64,000 nt of DNA from Psychromicrobium silvestre (GCF_013408295.1 NZ_JACBYQ010000001.1:1426001-1490000); one strand, 5' to 3'; numbered from the stretch's first letter, positions 50,558-61,199 are shown. Notes: generated by a model from the sequence alone, not told the origin. Program-made: numbers and translations.

Positions 50558-51163
50558 TCAGCGGCCCAGTCTTCCCAGCAGCCCCTCTGGCACCTCATCC
50601 GCGGTCACCGCGAAGGAGCGGTGATCTGCCCACTCACCATCAATATGCAGGTATCGAACGCGCAAGCCCTCGTCCCGAAAACCCAGTTTCTCCGCCACTC
50701 GAAGGCTCGGAGCATTTTCCGGACGAATATTGATTTCCATCCGGTGCAAGCCGAGCACCTTGAAACAATGATCGGTGGCCATCGCGAGCGCGGTGGGCAC
50801 GATGCCGCGGCCGGCCCGGGCTTGATCCACCCAGTAGCCGGCCGTGGCCATCATGGCCGAACCCCATAGAATATTGCTCACGGTGAGTTGCCCCGCCAGC
50901 CGGGTCACGCCGTCGTCGTCCCGCTCCGTAATAGCGAAAGGCAGGGCGGCCCCGGCACGGGCCTGTTCATTCAGCCCGCGCACCATTTGGCGAAAGCTGG
51001 GCAGGCCGCCGCCCGGATGCGGATTAGTGGCATCCCAAGGCGTCAGCCAGTCCCGGTTCCGCGCTCTCAATTCCAACCAGTTGCTCTGGTCCTGTCTTCT
51101 AAGAGGACGCAGAATGACCGAGTCATGCTCCAGAGTGACCGGCCAGTTACTGACGCCCCACAC
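50558..51163 (-). CDS. GNAT acetyltransferase (RimJ/RimL type)
   Basis: A 201-residue GNAT. VILRPLRRQDQSNWLELR opens the fold, and the acetyl-CoA loop appears as YWVDQARAGRGIVPTALAMATDHCF near 120. LHRMEINIRPENAPSLRVAEKLGF closes it, as in RimJ/RimL N-terminal acetyltransferases. It starts 3 nt after the stop of galU, so the two are coupled. The target is unknown; a ribosomal-protein N-terminus is possible. Confidence 0.88.
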   Translation of the reverse strand: MWGVSNWPVTLEHDSVILRPLRRQDQSNWLELRARNRDWLTPWDATNPHPGGGLPSFRQMVRGLNEQARAGAALPFAITERDDDGVTRLAGQLTVSNILWGSAMMATAGYWVDQARAGRGIVPTALAMATDHCFKVLGLHRMEINIRPENAPSLRVAEKLGFRDEGLRVRYLHIDGEWADHRSFAVTADEVPEGLLGRLGR

Positions 51164-51166
51164 GAT

Positions 51167-52075
51167 TTAGCTGCCCTGCTCCGCAACGAAATCCTTGAGC
51201 CAGCTGCGTAGGTCGGTGCCCAGCTCATCGTTCTCGCAGCCCAGGGTCACCACGGCCTTGAGGTAGCTCAGCTTGTCACCGGTGTCATAACGACGTCCGG
51301 AGAAAACCACGCCATAAACTCCGGAACCCTCCCCCTCGGCGGTGGCCAGGGTTTGCAGAGCATCGGTCAGCTGGATCTCATTGCCGCGTCCCGGCGGGGT
51401 GTTCTCCAGCACTTCGAATACCCGTTGGTGCAGCACATAGCGGCCAATAACAGCCAGGTTCGACGGCGCTTCCTCCACCGGGGGTTTCTCCACTAGGCGG
51501 CGCACCCGGACGAAATCCTCGCCCTCGATGGCTTCCATCTCCACGGCACCATAAGCGCTGATCTTGGATGGCTCGACCTCGATCAGGGCAATCACCGATC
51601 CACCGGTGCGCTGCTGAACGTCCATCATGGTGCTCAGCAATTCGTCTCGCTCATCAATCAGGTCATCACCCAAGAGCACCGCAAACGGTTCATCGCCCAC
51701 ATGGGTCTTCGCCCGCAGCACGGCGTGCCCCAGTCCCTTGGGGTCTCCCTGCCGAACGTAGTGAATCTCGCCCAGGTCGGTGGCGTGCTGCACCGCCTCG
51801 AGGCGTTCCTCATCGCCCTTCTGGGCTAGCAGGCGCTCAATATTGGGCACCCGATCAAAATGGTCCTCAAGGGCGCGTTTATTACGCCCGGTGATCATTA
51901 GAACGTCTTCCAGACCGGCGTCGACAGCTTCTTGCACCACATATTGGATGGCTGGCTTGTCCACAACGGGAAGCATTTCCTTAGGCATTGCCTTAGTAGC
52001 TGGCAAAAATCTGGTCCCCAACCCTGCTGCCGGAATGACGGCCTTGCGAATTCTCTGCGCATTTGTCATTGTCAT
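51167..52075 (-). CDS. galU: UTP-glucose-1-phosphate uridylyltransferase
   Basis: A 302-residue GalU: nucleotidyltransferase signature AVIPAAGLGTRFLPATKAMPKEMLPVVDKPAIQYV at 12-46, VLLGDDLI near 133, and LVEKPPVEEAPSNLAVIGRYVL. It makes UDP-glucose for cell-wall polymers, trehalose or glycolipids. ATGs at 52075 and 52069 are both usable. Divergent from the cyclo-ligase gene by 42 bp. Confidence 0.95.
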   Translation of the reverse strand: MTMTNAQRIRKAVIPAAGLGTRFLPATKAMPKEMLPVVDKPAIQYVVQEAVDAGLEDVLMITGRNKRALEDHFDRVPNIERLLAQKGDEERLEAVQHATDLGEIHYVRQGDPKGLGHAVLRAKTHVGDEPFAVLLGDDLIDERDELLSTMMDVQQRTGGSVIALIEVEPSKISAYGAVEMEAIEGEDFVRVRRLVEKPPVEEAPSNLAVIGRYVLHQRVFEVLENTPPGRGNEIQLTDALQTLATAEGEGSGVYGVVFSGRRYDTGDKLSYLKAVVTLGCENDELGTDLRSWLKDFVAEQGS

Positions 52076-52117
52076 AGGCTACTGGAGGATCCTGTAAATC
52101 GAGGAGTTGGAGCAATT

Positions 52118-52720
52118 TTGGAAGCCAAGGCTAGCCAACGATCGGCGTTGCGATCCGCACGTGCGGCCTTGTCCCCCAGCGCTCTCGATACGGCGGCTCA
52201 GGGCCTGTTAATAACGGGGCAAAAACTACTAAAACAGCTCAATTTGCCGCTTGAAAAAAGTGGGGTGGCCGGGTACCTTCCCAGCGGCTCGGAGCCAGCG
52301 GTTCTGAAGTTACTTACCGTGTTGTCACAAAACGGTCATCCGATCTATCTACCGGTTTGTCAGGCAGATTTTCGGCTCGCTTGGACGCGCTGGTTTCCGG
52401 GGGTGGAATTACGCCGAAGTAGCTACGCTCCGGTGCTTGAGCCGGTCGGGGAACTCCACGATGTGCAGCTGATGAACTCCATCGGTCTCCTTTTGATTCC
52501 AGCCCTTGCGGTGGATGCCCGTGGCGTCCGGATGGGCCAGGGCGGAGGTTATTACGATCGATTCTTAGCGACCCTATCGGAGCTCGATGAAGCTCCGGTC
52601 CTGGCGGCGGTGGTCTACTCCACCGAGGTGCTCGCTGCTGGCGCGGTAGCCAGTGATACCTGGGATCAGGCGGTGGACTATGCCCTGACCCCGGAATTCT
52701 TCCAAGACCTTCGGTGTTAG
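52118..52720 (+). CDS. 5-formyltetrahydrofolate cyclo-ligase
   Basis: A 200-residue cyclo-ligase that converts 5-formyl-THF to 5,10-methenyl-THF with ATP. The N-terminal KASQRSALRSARAALSP supplies the ATP-binding Arg/Lys, VAGYLPSGSEPAVL follows, and MGQGGGYYDRFLA near 147 is the family signature. A TTG start at 52118 is chosen because it follows TTGGAG by 5 bases; upstream frame belongs to the galU complement. Typical Micrococcaceae neighbourhood with FmdB and SAF genes. Confidence 0.9.
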   Translation: MEAKASQRSALRSARAALSPSALDTAAQGLLITGQKLLKQLNLPLEKSGVAGYLPSGSEPAVLKLLTVLSQNGHPIYLPVCQADFRLAWTRWFPGVELRRSSYAPVLEPVGELHDVQLMNSIGLLLIPALAVDARGVRMGQGGGYYDRFLATLSELDEAPVLAAVVYSTEVLAAGAVASDTWDQAVDYALTPEFFQDLRC

Positions 52721-52772
52721 AATCATCAGTCGAGGCGTGAGCCTCGTTTCTAATGCCCGGAGGATTATTCAC

Positions 52773-53063
52773 GTGCCGACTTATGCTTATGCCTGCAAGG
52801 ACTGTGGCCACGCTTTCGATATCCAGCAGTCATTCACCGATAGCTCTCTGACCGTCTGCCCGGAATGCGGTGGCCAGTTACGCAAGAAGTTCAGCTCGGT
52901 GGGTGTGTCCTTCAAGGGTTCAGGTTTCTACAGCACCGATTCACGATCGGGAAGCTCGGCTAGCAGTCCCGCTGCGCCGGCCGCTTCACCCGCTCCGTCT
53001 TCTGCTTCCTCTTCCTCTTCCTCGTCCTCGGAGAGCAAGGCCTCTAGCCCGGCGGCTAAGTAG
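52773..53063 (+). CDS. FmdB-family zinc ribbon protein
   Basis: A 96-residue protein starting at GTG 52773 (PTYAYACKDCGHAFDIQQSF), 8 bases after GGAGG. CKDC and CPECG form the putative regulatory FmdB zinc ribbon, followed by FKGSGFYSTD. The last 35 residues are a Ser/Ala/Pro low-complexity tail, common in actinobacterial copies. Function not known with certainty. Confidence 0.9.
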   Translation: MPTYAYACKDCGHAFDIQQSFTDSSLTVCPECGGQLRKKFSSVGVSFKGSGFYSTDSRSGSSASSPAAPAASPAPSSASSSSSSSSESKASSPAAK

Positions 53064-53189
53064 TTCTCTGCCGTTTCCTGTGCGGCACTAGTCCTCCACA
53101 GGTGCCTGGTTTGACGGCATTCCTCACATTGAGGTTCTTCTTGCAGCTAAGCCCCTCCAGGGCGCTCAGATCCGTCCTATCGTCGACTT

Positions 53190-53864
53190 ATGGACTCGAT
53201 CAAGCTCTCAATATCGGCGATCTTTAGACGGCTTTTCAGACTACTTCGGCGACGACGACGATTGCTGGCTGCGCTTCTCCTCTGCGCTGCCGCTGCGGTA
53301 GCGGTCGAGCAGCTCACCCCCGTCGATCAATTCACCGCATCGGCTCTGTCCGCAACGGCGGATTTACCCACCGGAACGGTGCTCAGCGCTGCTCAGCTGA
53401 AAATCGTTCGGCTGCCACCCGCCGCAGTACCGGATGCGGCCTTTAACGACCCCGAGCAGGTTATTGGCCAGCAATTAGCCGCGCCACTACGCCGGGGCCA
53501 GCTCCTCACCGATGCTTCCCTGCTAGGCCACAGTCTGCTGATTGGTGCTCCACCTGGCACCGAGGCGGTGCCCGTACGAGTGGCGGATCCGGCGACCATG
53601 GCCTGGCTGTTACCGGGCCAATTGGTCACTGTGGTGCTCAGCATCGAAGATCAGGCCGGGCGGTATGGACCGGGCGCGGTGCTCGCTAGTGCTGTGCCAG
53701 TGCTCTGGATTCCCGCGAAGGAGCCTGGCAGTTCCAGCTGGTCAACGCTTGGCGAAAGCTCCGCAAGCGGTCTGGTGCTGCTAGCCGCGCCGAAGAACCA
53801 GAGCAAAAGCCTGGCGGGCGCCTCTAGCCGCGGCAAGGTGTCCTTAGTTCTGGTCGGAGGTTAG
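53190..53864 (+). CDS. SAF-domain membrane-anchored protein (CpaB/RcpC-like)
   Basis: A 224-residue protein. The basic RRLFRLLRRRRR segment and hydrophobic LLAALLLCAAAAVAV form a membrane anchor near residues 13-40. A SAF domain follows (ATADLPTGTVLSAAQLKIVRLP, then PLRRGQLLTDASLLG). SAF proteins occur in Flp pilus assembly and carbohydrate systems. No pilus genes are seen nearby, so the role is open. Its 3' end overlaps the convergent helicase gene by 4 bp. Confidence 0.85.
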   Translation: MDSIKLSISAIFRRLFRLLRRRRRLLAALLLCAAAAVAVEQLTPVDQFTASALSATADLPTGTVLSAAQLKIVRLPPAAVPDAAFNDPEQVIGQQLAAPLRRGQLLTDASLLGHSLLIGAPPGTEAVPVRVADPATMAWLLPGQLVTVVLSIEDQAGRYGPGAVLASAVPVLWIPAKEPGSSSWSTLGESSASGLVLLAAPKNQSKSLAGASSRGKVSLVLVGG

Positions 53865-56800
53865 CCCCAGTGCGGCGGTTTCTGCTCGCGCAACCACTCA
53901 TCATGGTCGGAGTTGCCCCGCTCGCCCCAGCTTTGGGCCTCATCCTCGGCAGCGCGCAAGGGAAGCACAGGGGGTTCCGGAGAGAGCTTGCTTCGCTCGG
54001 GCGCCTTCTCGTCCGCTTTCTGGCCATCGGCTTTCTGCGTGTGGTCTTTCAGCGCGCCGTATTTCTGCGTATCGTCTTTCTGTGTATCGTCTTTCAGAGC
54101 GCTGGTTTCCTGAGCACCGGTTTTCTGTCCGTCGGTTTCCTGTCCGTCGGCCGCTTCCCCGGACTTCTCCGCAGCTTTCGTTTCGGGCCCCTGGCTGCTC
54201 TGCTCATCCCGGGGCGTAGAGGGCTGGACTGGCTTTTCGCGCTCCTGCGGTATCCGCTGCTCTTGAACCTCTGCGGCGGGCGTCTGAACCGCACGCTCCG
54301 GGGTGTTGCTCAGCAAGGACGAGAAATCAGCTGTGCCCAGCGAAGGCTCCAGCCCAAGGTAGCTCCCGATCCGATCGGCGCAGCTGGAAGGATCCGTGAA
54401 GACCTCAATCGTCCACAACGGCATATACCGCCAGCCACGACGCTCCAGCAGTTGCGGCCGGAGCCTGCTCCGCTCGCGAACGCTCATCTTCCGATAGCTC
54501 GTCGAACCATCGGATTCCACCGCCACCGGAGTGGGGATCTCACTTTCCGGCACACCCAGGTAACGCAAGGGGTCTGCCGCAGCGACAATATCGATCAAGC
54601 CGTCATAGTTGTACCAGACCCTGGCATCCCGGGCACGCAAACGATCAGCGAGATCGGCCACCAAGGGATCCTCGTCGAGACTCTGTCCGGCGGCCGCCGT
54701 GCGGGAAGCAATGGCATGCGAGGAGGCTTTCCCACCGAGCTCACGTTCCAACAAAGCATAGAAGTCCTGGGCGCCATGGTTCAGTTTGGCCGTGTCCAAG
54801 TCCTCGGGCTTGAAGCAGCTCAGAACGGTCAGCTGTTCCCGCGCTCTGGTCATCGCCAAGGCAAACTTCTCTCGACCGCCCGGAGCGGAAAGCGGGCCAA
54901 AATGATGCAAAGCCCTTCCATGTGGGGTCCGTCCGAAGCCCAAGGAGAAGATCACCCGATCCCTGGTCAGCCCAGCCGCACGCTCAAGCGGAACAACCCT
55001 GAAGGGCTCGGGCCGCGAGGCAAAGAAATCCTGCAATTCGGGATGGTTGGCAATATTGACCCGAATAGCCTCGGCTACTCGGGCTGCATGCCGAGCGCTT
55101 GCCGTGATCACCGCTAGCGAAGAACGAGGACGTGCCCGGGCACTCTCCAGCACCAGATCAGCTACCCGATTTACCTCCGCAGCCACCGATTCGATGCCTG
55201 CACTATCGCTTCCGGGAAGACCTGTACCATCCGCCAAATACTCGACATGTAAGGCACGATCCAAACCCGTGACGGCTTTGCCATCGGGCAGGAACTGCAG
55301 TGCCCCATCGTAGAAGTCCTGGCTCAGTTGACGGCTCAGATCCTCATCCACGCTTCGGTAACTCCGATTGAGCCGGATAGTCGCTTGGAACTTGCTCAGC
55401 GCATCAAAGACGCTCAAGCTGGCTTCCTGCCGCCCAGCATCTGCTCCCGTAGCCATCTGCACGGCAACGGTAAAGGGCTGTGCACCGGGCAGTTTATTGT
55501 CGCCAAAGGCTACAACCTGTTTGGCGCGAGCAATCGTCGGCAAAGCGGAGGACAACGAGATAGCTTCCGCATCGAGCAGTATCACCGCATCGAAGCGTAT
55601 CTGCGCCGGAAGTAGGGTGGGAGCCACCTGGGGGCTCGCGGTCCATACCGGCACCAGAAGATCGATCAGCTCAGGTGCTCGGGAAGTCAGTTGGTCCAGG
55701 CTAACCCGGCCGTCCTTGAGCATGTTCCGCAAGAACTCACTGGATCGGCTTCCTCCGGCAACAGCTTCTTGCCACTTCGCCGCAAGTGTCCAGCGCAGTC
55801 GGGCCGCTCCGGAGACAATATGTGCTTGATCGGCCAGCCGGTACTCCGCCTCAAGTCGGCGCAAGCTATCACCATCGGACATCGCCAAATAGTCGTCGCC
55901 ACTGATCATCGCCTCAAGGGCGGACTGCCACCAAGCCAACTCCAGCTCGGAACGGGTCTGGGCCGGCTGCACCTCTCGCGCCGCAAGATCATCGAGCAAC
56001 TCGCCAAGACCGTGCTCGCGCATATTCTCTTCGAGCAAGGTACGTTCCGGCAGGTTTTCTAAAGTCTGCTTGTCATCGGCCAGCGCAGCCAAGCGACTAG
56101 TCAACTGCCGATGGTCCACGGACTCCAGTTCACCGCCAAGTTCGGTACGTTCCAGCGCGGCACCGAGCTTGAGCAATTCACTGCTCAACTCGTGATAGCG
56201 GCGGCGCAGTTCGGCAAGACCGGATGGTACAGCTGGGTGACGCTGGCTGGTGGAGAACTCCGCCCACTGCTCGCGTTGGTCCTGTACCAGCAGCAAGGAG
56301 GCGTGCAGGTCATCAATATGCACCCCGGGGCGGACGTATTCCTTGGCCACTCGACGCAACCGGGAACGTTGCATAGAAGGCATATCCAGATTGCGATCTC
56401 GTCGCCAAGCCGTGGTCGCTGTAGCGGAGATCAAATCGGTAACGGGCCGGTCAAAAATGTCCGGCATGAACTTATCCAGACTCTCCCGTACGGCAACCAG
56501 CAGATCGAGCTGTTCACCCCAGGCGGTAAAGCTGTTTCCACGGCTGATTTGCGCGTAATCGGCCACTTCGTCCATTTTGGCGGCGAAGGCTGGGACCTCA
56601 GCCAAGAGCGAGACAGCGAGCGCATGCGCTTCCTCGGTCTCTTTCCTAGTCACCAGACGAGCGCCGTACCAAGCACTGGTGGTGGCAAATTTACTAAAAC
56701 TGCCCAACTCGGCGGCTCGGCGCAGCCGCCCACCCAATTCGGAGCGATCCTTAATGGCGTCCAGAACGCTTCGCTTGAGCCGGACCGTGGTGGCCGGTGC

Positions 56801-58225
56801 CGGTTGAATCGAGGTTAGCTCGGCGAGCGATTGCATCGCCTGATACGGCGAGCAGCCCCAACGCTGGCGGACGTTATGCAAGGACGCCACATGATCCAGC
56901 AACTGGTGGCGATGGGTGCCAAGGGTGGAATAGAGCGTGTCCAGCTGCGGCGCGGTGGCTTTCTCATTCCGCATAATCGCCCGGACCAACTGGGACTTGA
57001 GTTGTTGCGGACCGGTTTGCCCACTCAGTTGCAAGAGCATGCTGTCCAAGGAAAGCCCGGCGAAACGCTGAGCCAACTCGTTCAGAGTGGACCGCCGCTC
57101 ACTCACCACCAGGACGCTTTTCCCATCATTGACCAAGGTGGCGATGGCATTCATCGCGGTCTGAGTCTGCCCGGTACCCGGAGGGGTTGAAATCACCACA
57201 GACTCCCCCGCCCGGATAACATCCAGGGCAAGTTGCTGTTCGGCATCAGCGTCCAGGATCAAGAATTCCGTTTCCGGAGATCGCGCGTCCAGCGGCTCGA
57301 AGCGGCTCGGGTCGATCGGAGCGGGAGTTACCGGATCGGCGTTATCCGCAACGGCATTCATCAACGCTGGGACTAAACCTTCGCCCGCACGTAGCGCAGG
57401 GTCCGCTAAGTTCTCGCTGAGATCGGCAAAACTTCCCACCACGAGCTGGTGCTCGACCGTGACCTGAGGGATCGTTGCGGTGAGTACCCGGAGATGCTCC
57501 AGCACGGGCCCGGGCTCGAATCGGGCGGTGTTGTACGCCAGCCTGGCTACCGCTTGCGGGTCGAACGCGATTCCGTACTGCTGCTGCAGCAAGCGCACCA
57601 AAGCAGGGTTGAGCTTGGCTTGCCCGGTGAGCTGAAGCTCATAATCTTCTTGGCCCGGTCGGGCGCTCAGAGCTATCGAAGTGAGCATGACGGGTGCGGT
57701 GATCCGACGATGGGTTCCGCTCGCCGAGGTACCCCAGCTGACTGTTCCAGCCGCCAGGTAGCCGACGTCGAGGCCACGCTCATTGCTGAGTTCTTGAATC
57801 TTAGCTCGCAGCAATCTGGTCGATTGCATGGCGAGATTTAGCTGAGCTGCTTCCCTGATCAGGGTGGATAGCCGGGTCTTGCGGCTCGCCAAAAGCTGAG
57901 CCAGGCCGGAGGGGTGCGCATGGGTGAGGTCGATGGCTCCGGCGCCGCGGGCATCAAATGCCAGCAGGGTATTCGCCTCGGCAGGAGACTCCAATTCATC
58001 CAGCCACGCACGCAGCTGCTCGGAGCCCTCCGACTGGCTGGCGTTCTCGGACACTTTGGCCTTCTTTTCTGCCTTATTCTTGGAGTTCTCAGACCTGCTG
58101 GCCTTCTTTGCGGACTTGGCTTCTGGGCCCACCGCAGCCTCCGATGAGGCGGTCACGTCTTTCTTCGCGCCCTCGGCTGAAGAGTCCTCTCGCGCAGCAC
58201 GCTGCAATCTCGACCATACTGGCAT
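53861..58225 (-). CDS. Giant superfamily I-like helicase with DUF4011-type layout and C-terminal nuclease-like domain
   Basis: A 1454-residue protein. A Lys/Ser/Ala-rich N-terminus leads into an SF1 helicase domain with TPPGTGQTQT (Walker A, Gln353 where Lys is usual), VILLDAEAISLS (Walker B) and LNRSYRSVDED. LSAPGGREKFALAMTRAREQLTVLS forms motif VI. Residues about 1215-1300 look like an MTES_1575/Vsr-like endonuclease-fold module (VAVESDGSTSYRK, RRGWRYMPLWTIEVFTD). A Lys/Gln/Thr-rich region with five-residue repeats (DDTQK) precedes the C-terminus. Role in DNA repair or defence inferred from similar actinobacterial helicases. Confidence 0.8.
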   Translation of the reverse strand: MPVWSRLQRAAREDSSAEGAKKDVTASSEAAVGPEAKSAKKASRSENSKNKAEKKAKVSENASQSEGSEQLRAWLDELESPAEANTLLAFDARGAGAIDLTHAHPSGLAQLLASRKTRLSTLIREAAQLNLAMQSTRLLRAKIQELSNERGLDVGYLAAGTVSWGTSASGTHRRITAPVMLTSIALSARPGQEDYELQLTGQAKLNPALVRLLQQQYGIAFDPQAVARLAYNTARFEPGPVLEHLRVLTATIPQVTVEHQLVVGSFADLSENLADPALRAGEGLVPALMNAVADNADPVTPAPIDPSRFEPLDARSPETEFLILDADAEQQLALDVIRAGESVVISTPPGTGQTQTAMNAIATLVNDGKSVLVVSERRSTLNELAQRFAGLSLDSMLLQLSGQTGPQQLKSQLVRAIMRNEKATAPQLDTLYSTLGTHRHQLLDHVASLHNVRQRWGCSPYQAMQSLAELTSIQPAPATTVRLKRSVLDAIKDRSELGGRLRRAAELGSFSKFATTSAWYGARLVTRKETEEAHALAVSLLAEVPAFAAKMDEVADYAQISRGNSFTAWGEQLDLLVAVRESLDKFMPDIFDRPVTDLISATATTAWRRDRNLDMPSMQRSRLRRVAKEYVRPGVHIDDLHASLLLVQDQREQWAEFSTSQRHPAVPSGLAELRRRYHELSSELLKLGAALERTELGGELESVDHRQLTSRLAALADDKQTLENLPERTLLEENMREHGLGELLDDLAAREVQPAQTRSELELAWWQSALEAMISGDDYLAMSDGDSLRRLEAEYRLADQAHIVSGAARLRWTLAAKWQEAVAGGSRSSEFLRNMLKDGRVSLDQLTSRAPELIDLLVPVWTASPQVAPTLLPAQIRFDAVILLDAEAISLSSALPTIARAKQVVAFGDNKLPGAQPFTVAVQMATGADAGRQEASLSVFDALSKFQATIRLNRSYRSVDEDLSRQLSQDFYDGALQFLPDGKAVTGLDRALHVEYLADGTGLPGSDSAGIESVAAEVNRVADLVLESARARPRSSLAVITASARHAARVAEAIRVNIANHPELQDFFASRPEPFRVVPLERAAGLTRDRVIFSLGFGRTPHGRALHHFGPLSAPGGREKFALAMTRAREQLTVLSCFKPEDLDTAKLNHGAQDFYALLERELGGKASSHAIASRTAAAGQSLDEDPLVADLADRLRARDARVWYNYDGLIDIVAAADPLRYLGVPESEIPTPVAVESDGSTSYRKMSVRERSRLRPQLLERRGWRYMPLWTIEVFTDPSSCADRIGSYLGLEPSLGTADFSSLLSNTPERAVQTPAAEVQEQRIPQEREKPVQPSTPRDEQSSQGPETKAAEKSGEAADGQETDGQKTGAQETSALKDDTQKDDTQKYGALKDHTQKADGQKADEKAPERSKLSPEPPVLPLRAAEDEAQSWGERGNSDHDEWLREQKPPHWG

Positions 58226-58306
58226 GTTTTCGAGGCTATCCCGCTTAGTTCACGATACTCGGTACGGCACACGGAAGGATACGAAAATCATTGCTATGAC
58301 TTCGCG

Positions 58307-59908
58307 CTACTCCCATTCGATGGTTCCCGGTGGCTTGCTGGTGACATCCAAGACAACCCGGTTGACGCCGTCGACCTCGTTAGTGATCCGATTCGAGATC
58401 TTCGCCAAAAGCTCATAAGGCAACCGCGACCAATCCGCCGTCATGGCATCCTCGCTGGAGACCGGGCGGAGCACAATCGGGTGTCCGTAGGTGCGGCCGT
58501 CGCCCTGGACCCCGACACTGCGTACATCCGCCAATAACACCACAGGCATCTGCCACACTTCGCCGTCCAGACCGGAGGCAGTCAGTTCGGCACGGGCGAT
58601 GGCATCTGCCTTGCGGAGCAGCTCCAGTCGCTCGGCGGTGATTTCTCCCACGATTCGGATGCCCAGGCCGGGGCCGGGGAACGGCTGGCGGCCAACAATT
58701 TCGGCCGGCAAGCCAAGCTGAGAGCCCACGGCGCGTACTTCGTCCTTGAACAGGGCCCGCAATGGCTCAACCAGTTCGAACTGCAGATCCTCGGGCAAGC
58801 CACCAACGTTGTGATGGCTCTTGATATTCGCGGTACCTTCGCCGCCACCGGACTCCACTACATCGGGGTAAAGGGTGCCCTGGACCAAGAATTTAATCTG
58901 TTCGCCAGTATCCCCGGCCTCTTCGATAAGCGCCTTCTCGGCCTCTTCGAAAGCCCGAATGAACTCGCGGCCAATGATCTTGCGCTTGGTCTCTGGATCG
59001 GAGACCCCGGCAAGAGCGTTCAGGAAGCGGTCTGCCTCACGAGCCACATAGAGCTTCACACCGGTGGCCGCAACGAAGTCACGCTCCACCTGCTCGGCTT
59101 CGCCTTCACGCAGCAGTCCATGATCGACGAAAACGCAGGTCAGCTGCTCACCCACTGCACGCTGCACCAGGGCGGCAGCCACAGCCGAGTCAACTCCCCC
59201 GGAAAGCCCGCAGATCACCTTTCCGGTGCCGATCTGTGCCTGAATCCGAGCAACCTGTTCCTCGATCACATTGCCGGTGGTCCAATTCGGCTCCAGTTTG
59301 GCTTCATTGAAGAGGAAGTTCTCCAGCACCTTCTGACCAAAGGCCGAATGCTTAACCTCGGGGTGCCATTGCACGCCGAAGAGGCACTTTTCCGGGTTAG
59401 CGAAGGCTGCCACGGGAGCACCCGCCGTGCTGGCCAGCACCTCAAAGCCAGCCGGAGCTTCCTGAACCGAGTCGCCATGGCTCATCCAAACATTCTGCTG
59501 CTCCGGGGTGCCAGCCAGGATCGAGTGGCTGACCCCAGTGCTAGTGGCATCCGTGGCGCCGTACTCCCGCAATCCCGTCTGGGCTACCGTGCCGCCGAGC
59601 GCGCGAGCCATCGCTTGGAAGCCATAGCAGATGCCAAATACCGGCACCCCGGCTTCGAATAGCTCGGCCCCGACCGAGGGAGCTCCCTCCGCGTAAACGC
59701 TGGAAGGACCGCCGGAGAGGATGATCGCCGCCGGGTTCTTAGCTAGTAGCGCCTCGGTGCTCAGGGTATGCGGAACAATTTCCGAATAAACATTGGCTTC
59801 CCGAACGCGCCGAGCGATGAGCTGGGCATACTGGGCGCCGTAGTCGACGACGAGGACGGGACGTTGCGAGGTTTGCGATGCGGCGGGCTGAACCGGAGTC
59901 GTAGTCAC
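58307..59908 (-). CDS. guaA: GMP synthase (glutamine-hydrolysing)
   Basis: A 533-residue GuaA converting XMP to GMP. The class I amidotransferase domain has Cys94 in GICYGFQAM and the His/Glu dyad in QWHPEVKH. The ATP-pyrophosphatase domain has [13 protein letters not shown] near 240. The C-terminal dimerisation domain includes [14 protein letters not shown] and ends [13 protein letters not shown]. Full length and intact; a housekeeping gene that anchors this part as chromosome. Confidence 0.97.
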   Translation of the reverse strand: MTTTPVQPAASQTSQRPVLVVDYGAQYAQLIARRVREANVYSEIVPHTLSTEALLAKNPAAIILSGGPSSVYAEGAPSVGAELFEAGVPVFGICYGFQAMARALGGTVAQTGLREYGATDATSTGVSHSILAGTPEQQNVWMSHGDSVQEAPAGFEVLASTAGAPVAAFANPEKCLFGVQWHPEVKHSAFGQKVLENFLFNEAKLEPNWTTGNVIEEQVARIQAQIGTGKVICGLSGGVDSAVAAALVQRAVGEQLTCVFVDHGLLREGEAEQVERDFVAATGVKLYVAREADRFLNALAGVSDPETKRKIIGREFIRAFEEAEKALIEEAGDTGEQIKFLVQGTLYPDVVESGGGEGTANIKSHHNVGGLPEDLQFELVEPLRALFKDEVRAVGSQLGLPAEIVGRQPFPGPGLGIRIVGEITAERLELLRKADAIARAELTASGLDGEVWQMPVVLLADVRSVGVQGDGRTYGHPIVLRPVSSEDAMTADWSRLPYELLAKISNRITNEVDGVNRVVLDVTSKPPGTIEWE

Positions 59909-60172
59909 CCGTCAATCTTAGCTGCTGGCGGGAGTTGGCGCGCCCCGGCGAGGTATCCCTCGGGACGGCACTGTGTCACCGAGCAGGATAGGGCTACCCA
60001 ACAAGAATTTGGTGCCGCCCAGTAGGAACTTAGGCAGAAAATCACCTCCCGAACGGCATTCCAGCGGAAAGCTCCTACCCAGCGCCACCGTCCAGCAAAA
60101 AAATTCGCAGACTTATCCACATTCGGCACTCCCCCACTCCCATCGGCGCACCGTGGCAAGCATCATATTCAG
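59909..60172. other. Divergent intergenic region guaA / DUF559
   Basis: This 264-bp region carries the promoters of two divergent genes. No riboswitch fold, clear dyad or further ORF was identified by eye. Confidence 0.4.
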
Positions 60173-61078
60173 ATGTCCTCCGTCGATCCGGAATTCGTCC
60201 TGCGGGCTACCCAAACGCCACTGCGCAGAACGGAGTTGCTCCGCTATTCCAACTGGCGGCAACTCGACTCCGCCCTGCAGCAACGTCGAGTGCGACGAAT
60301 CCGGCGCGGGCTTTATGCTCTGCCGGATACCCCGCAGCCGCAGAGGCTGGCGGCGCTTAACTCTGCTGCCCTATCGCACCTCTCCGCCGCCGAGTATTGG
60401 CAATTGCCGCTCCTGCTGCGAAACAACGTGCCCTGGCTGACCCTTCCACGGAATAGGCCCTATCGATACAGAGCTCCCGGGGCAAAGGTCTTCTACTCCC
60501 CCTTGCCCACGGAGGATCTTCATCTCGATTCCTCAGTCCGGGTGACTTCGGTATGCAGAACCGTGCTGGATTGTGCCGCCGCACTGAGCTTGGCAGAGTC
60601 GCTTTCAATAGCCGACGGCGCGCTGAGACTGGGATTCCTCAGCGCGGAGGAGTTGCGTCTCGCTGCCTTCTCAAGTCACCGACGCGGCGCCCCGGCCATG
60701 CGATTGGTCGCCGAGCAGGCCAGTGCCTTGGCCGCGAACCCTTTCGAATCGGCGTTAAGAGCACTCTGCATCGAGGCTGGCTTCCCGCAATTCCAACCAC
60801 AGCTACCGGTTCGGGACGCAGAGGTTTCTTACCGCTTGGACCTGGGCGATAGGAGCACTAAGACAGGATTGGAGGCAGATAGTTTCGAGTGGCACGGCAA
60901 CCGTCAGGCGCTTCATCGCGATTGCGTCCGCTATGACGAGCTGGTGCGCCGGGGCTGGAAAGTGTTGCGCTTTAGCTGGGAATCGGTGATGTTCCAGCCG
61001 GAATGGGTCAAGGAGGTCGTGACCGATCTGATGGATCCTGTGCGCCCGAGTAGGAATTCGGGCGAGAAACACACCTGA
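60173..61078 (+). CDS. DUF559/AbiEi-like protein with Vsr-type endonuclease fold
   Basis: A 301-residue protein. The N-terminal winged-helix region ([33 protein letters not shown]) resembles AbiEi antitoxins. The C-terminal part ([37 protein letters not shown]) is the DUF559/Vsr-like nuclease fold, with the expected Glu/Asp and a REase-type core. It is a very common actinobacterial family of unknown function; a linked AbiEii toxin is not present here. Confidence 0.85.
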
Positions 61079-61199
61079 TAAGGCGCTATCTAGGGAAAAT
61101 GCCTACTCAGCCGCACCGTAAGCCCGCCGCACACTGCCCGCCGTCCAAGCACACCACGCCGCTGCACCCGCCACGTAGTCCGAGCCCACACCGCACCGC

